This document shows, one piece after another, positions 62,401 to 64,000 of a stretch of 64,000 nucleotides of DNA. The translations under genes were made by a program, and so were the position numbers. The DNA comes from Akebia trifoliata. Taxonomy: Eukaryota; Streptophyta; Magnoliopsida; Ranunculales; Lardizabalaceae. Below the pieces are notes generated by a model. That model did no database searches. It worked only from the letters and a program-made list of their open reading frames with translations, and was not told the origin of the DNA. The stretch's first letter is position 1. Every line of letters begins with the position of its first letter. Location of the stretch: contig CM030711.1 in NCBI GenBank assembly GCA_017979445.1, positions 40,719,560 through 40,783,559 on the forward strand, written 5' to 3'.

Positions 62401-62699
62401 AAAAGGGAGAGTTTGGGAGTAGGGCATACAGAACAATAATCATGTGTAAGGAACCCTTTCCAAACTGCAAGTAAAAAAAAGAAGGTACACTTTAATTTAA
62501 GAGGTTATGTTGAAATATATTTCAACCAGATCAATTCTTAATGTGCATAAAAGGTTCACTGTGTTGGTAAATCCAAAAAAGTTAAGGGTTGAATTAGGTG
62601 TGATATGTGCACACCAAGGTTTCTGTGTATGAAAGCATTTTCAGGTTAACCTACAAGCAAACAAAAGTGGTAAAAAAAATTTTGAATTGATATCCAAGA

Positions 62700-63083
62700 A
62701 CATCATTTCTTGAAGTGCATAAGTACTTGTGTTGATAAATGCTAAAATACAAAGGTTTTGTGTGCCACCATGGATGTCAAATATTGATGTGTATTAAATG
62801 ACTTAAATAGTAAGCCCAAATAGGAACTTGAATAAAAAATTAAGAGTTGGGATTGTTACATGCTTTGCACACACAAATTTTAGTGGGTTGAAACATCTAC
62901 TTAAGAAGCTCAGGATGTGCTTCAATGGGCATCAAATTTGATGCTCATTAAGGCCCACCAAAGAATGAGGAAAAAGGAAAATAAAAGGCAAAATTGGTAG
63001 GTAACAATTCAATTAGTGGGGATTCCCTCAAACTTGAGTCTCCAGATCAAATTTTACTTTTTGGGAGCCAATTGAGATAATAA
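62700..63083 (+). mobile_element. 3' internal remnant before LTR copy 3
   Basis: Colinear with 1009-1367 without the Tat-like LTR insertion found there. It ends gggagccaattgagataata before an LTR start at 63084. Confidence 0.6.
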
Positions 63084-63229
63084 TGTAGACACCCTTTTTT
63101 TGCAACTATCTTATTTGACAATTAGTGGGAATTCCCTCAAACTTGAGTCTCCAGATCAAATTTAACTTTTGGGGAGCCAATTGAAATAATAGTGTAGACA
63201 CCCATTTTTTTGCATCTACCCAATTCGAC
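63012..63229 (+). repeat. 109-bp duplication across the internal/LTR junction
   Basis: The block from attagtggggattccctcaa through gggagccaattgagataata to tgtagacacccttttttt occurs twice in tandem (63012 and 63121). The LTR start therefore appears at 63084 and again at 63193. Confidence 0.85.
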
Positions 63230-63955
63230 AATTCGTCACTCGACTGTTGTAAATTCCTAATGATAAGCGTAGAATATGCGCAGAAGCCGAAAGTTTGTAA
63301 GAGTCCCTCTTCTAATTCCCTTTAATTCTTTTCTAGTCCTCGTGATTTAATCTCTCTTTTACTTGGTATGTTCGATGTAGAAATTACGTATGCTTAGGTT
63401 CGCCATACATTTTGATAACGTAAAGATCTCGCAACGCTAGGAAAATGTGATCTCGAGACTTAAAAATAATCACAGTGGGTCTAAAAGAATTCGTTATTCA
63501 AAATTCACAAAAATTGACAAAATGACTAAATACCCAACACAGGTCCTACACCTCCGAAATATTTCAAAAATACTTCCATTACTCTTGAAATGTGATTTAA
63601 AGTTTAACGAGAGTAAAATCGATGAAAATTGAGGAACTTATAAAAAATTATAAAAATGACCAAAATATTTCTTGATGTTTGACTTTTACATAGAAACCTC
63701 AATTCCTACAAAAATGTGACTAAAAATAAACTTTCGACAATATTTACGCATATCGAGAAATTTTAGAAACCTCCCACGCTTAGGAAAATAAAAAATTTTC
63801 ACATAAAATGAAGATTTTCATTTACATGAAATGACACCCATCGCAACATAAAATGACAAAAATTCATCACATAAATTGATAAATTTTACTAAATTAAATG
63901 ATGAGATATTTTATTTAATTTGTTTTAGCATTCTTCGATGATGAAAAAAGTCCAA
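63193..63955 (+). mobile_element. LTR of the TGTAGACACCC family (copy 3, incomplete)
   Basis: Follows 1368-2150 almost base for base: the gataagcgtagaatatgcg block, the cctcgtgattt block and the cataaaatga repeats. It is interrupted by a MITE near 63956 and then by the window end. Confidence 0.7.
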
Positions 63956-64000
63956 AACTGGAATGTGCTAGAATCATAGATTTATGCCTCGGGATACACA
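63956..64000. mobile_element. MULE-like hairpin MITE, copy 8 (cut by window end)
   Basis: ggaatgtgctagaatcatag then tttatgcctcgggatacaca equals the left arm of copy 6 (47515-47553). The outer terminus is missing or rearranged. Confidence 0.6.

Overview
This window is plant nuclear DNA, most probably from a eudicot. It is AT-rich. It carries Ty3/gypsy and Ty1/copia LTR retrotransposons with plant-type primer-binding sites, L1-type LINE fragments, MULE- and CACTA-like MITEs, and one spliced plant gene with GT-AG introns. I see no bacterial, organellar or viral gene order and no CRISPR array. The species cannot be named from the sequence.

The one gene that looks intact is a plus-strand WSD-type wax ester synthase/diacylglycerol acyltransferase. 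Its four exons (28161-28949, 52498-52842, 52920-53057, 55039-55188) join in phase 0 into a 473-residue protein. Intron 1 is about 23.5 kb and has been filled by transposons. An upstream ORF overlaps its start codon.

Layout: (1) 1-4.4 kb holds overlapping LTR debris. (2) 4469-20911 is a complete 16.4-kb Tat-lineage (Ogre-like) gypsy element with a perfect 5-bp target duplication (GGAAG). It has 1.63-kb LTRs, long tandem-repeat leader and trailer, gag, protease with a G-patch-like segment, RT, two RNase H domains and integrase, all broken by stops and frameshifts. It sits inside an older related minus-strand LTR (3935-4468 and 20917-22085). (3) 22-28 kb is intergenic, with a copia 5' end on the minus strand and several MITEs. 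(4) 28.1-55.2 kb is the WSD gene. Its first intron holds antisense pieces of a TOPLESS-like corepressor gene and a GH31 (YihQ/sulfoquinovosidase-like) gene, an 11.4-kb decayed gypsy element (32296-43674, duplication AGATA) with a coiled-coil ORF on its opposite strand, a solo LTR nested in that element, an ARF GTPase fragment, LINE pieces and MITEs. (5) 55.2-64 kb has a LINE 3' end, another gypsy LTR, and two LTRs of the same family as the one near position 1368.

Two MITE families can be defined within the window. One is a long-hairpin MULE-like family: five full copies have good to perfect 9-bp duplications, and four have 8/9 or better. The other is a CACTA-like family of about 250-290 bp, made of repeated small palindromes, with 3-bp duplications. 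For one copy of each family a related empty site elsewhere in the window supports the boundaries. The nesting gives a relative order: older LTR, then Tat element; TOPLESS fragment, then the 32-kb gypsy element, then the solo LTR and the MITE inside it.
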